A DNA stretch of 64,000 bases, taken from CAZDVK01 sp964508915. Its GTDB lineage: Bacteria; Pseudomonadota; Alphaproteobacteria; Paracaedibacterales; CAIULA01. The translations under genes were made by a program, and so were the position numbers. The stretch spans positions 14,964 through 78,963 of the forward strand of contig CAZDVK010000006.1 in NCBI GenBank assembly GCA_964508915.1, in the 5' to 3' direction. This document shows, piece after piece, positions 63,895-64,000 of this stretch; the first letter of the stretch is position 1, and each line of letters opens with the position of its first letter. The notes below the pieces were generated by a model, which worked only from the letters and a program-made list of their open reading frames with translations, had not been told where the DNA came from and did not search any database.

Positions 63895-64000
63895 CAAAAC
63901 TTTAGGCACACTCCGCCCACTGCGTGGGGCCCACCTAGACCCCGAAAAAACCAGTGCACAGCGCCACCCCTCCGCGCACCTCAACAAAGCTCCGCCCATC
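63895..64000. repeat. GC-rich, C-skewed intergenic tail of unknown nature
   Basis: From about 63906 composition switches abruptly from AT-rich to GC-rich. CTCCGCCCA occurs twice (63911-63919 and near 63990-63998), and a CCCAC-TGC-GTGGG hairpin is present, followed by a GGGGCCC-centred palindromic stretch. Translated on the plus strand it gives proline-rich sequence that does not look like a real protein. It may be the edge of a dispersed repeat or an RNA gene cut by the window end. Confidence 0.35.

Overview
The window looks like a chromosomal segment of a flagellated, AT-rich alphaproteobacterium (about 40% GC by eye). The evidence is an FlbD-type sigma-54 activator inside a fliF-fliG-fliH-fliN-flbD-flhA operon of the Caulobacter kind, a GTA-type 3-TM holin next to a SleB-like hydrolase, a DUF6314 protein, and many small exported proteins of unknown function. 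Gene content and base composition would fit a Holosporales/Paracaedibacter-like, host-associated lineage, but that placement is inference from memory of families, not a computed phylogeny.

Layout. 1-6025: translation block rpmI-rplT, a terminator/attenuator, then translationally coupled pheS-pheT-lepA, with a good sigma-70 promoter at the left edge. 6029-8873: small unknown genes, palindromic repeats and a CDP-glycerol-glycerophosphotransferase-like protein. 9026-11437: lon. 11604-13778: a very large flagellin with its own terminator and a near-consensus sigma-54 promoter. 14157-19003: a proline-rich membrane protein, rlmB-like methyltransferase, an exported coiled-coil protein, tRNA-Pro(UGG), an orphan UgpB-like binding protein with a small PnuC-like membrane protein, and a GNAT enzyme. 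19056-25345: outer-membrane barrel, the overlapping Kef-type antiporter/rnhB/M48-TPR protease operon, sdhE, an amino-acid permease and a YdcH-like protein.

25510-34409 is an AT-richer accessory block for a surface or phosphorylated glycan: a polytopic membrane protein, a degenerate 612-bp gap, then a six-gene run (class II aldolase, tandem nucleotidyltransferase, GT2, a GT-C-like membrane domain fused to a uridine-kinase-like P-loop domain, a GDPD-like protein, a HAD phosphatase). 34543-38594 carries tatD, an HtrA-like protease, rpmG, a DUF6314 protein and an EamA transporter. 38671-42066 is a compact phage/GTA-derived module (two unknown proteins, SleB-like hydrolase, 3-TM holin).

42043-45934 holds three exported proteins on one strand. 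Two are tandem, divergent members of the DIT1/PvcA (isonitrile synthase) family, each with an N-terminal export signal and without a PvcB oxygenase nearby. This is the most unusual content of the window. 46096-53267 is the flagellar operon; FlbD encoded there is the natural candidate activator of the sigma-54 flagellin promoter 35 kb away. Divergent from it, 53402-58447 is the cell-wall cluster murD-ftsW-murG-murC. The right end has sdhCD with two small exported proteins, repeats, an exported coiled-coil protein, valS, and a GC-rich repeat-like tail.
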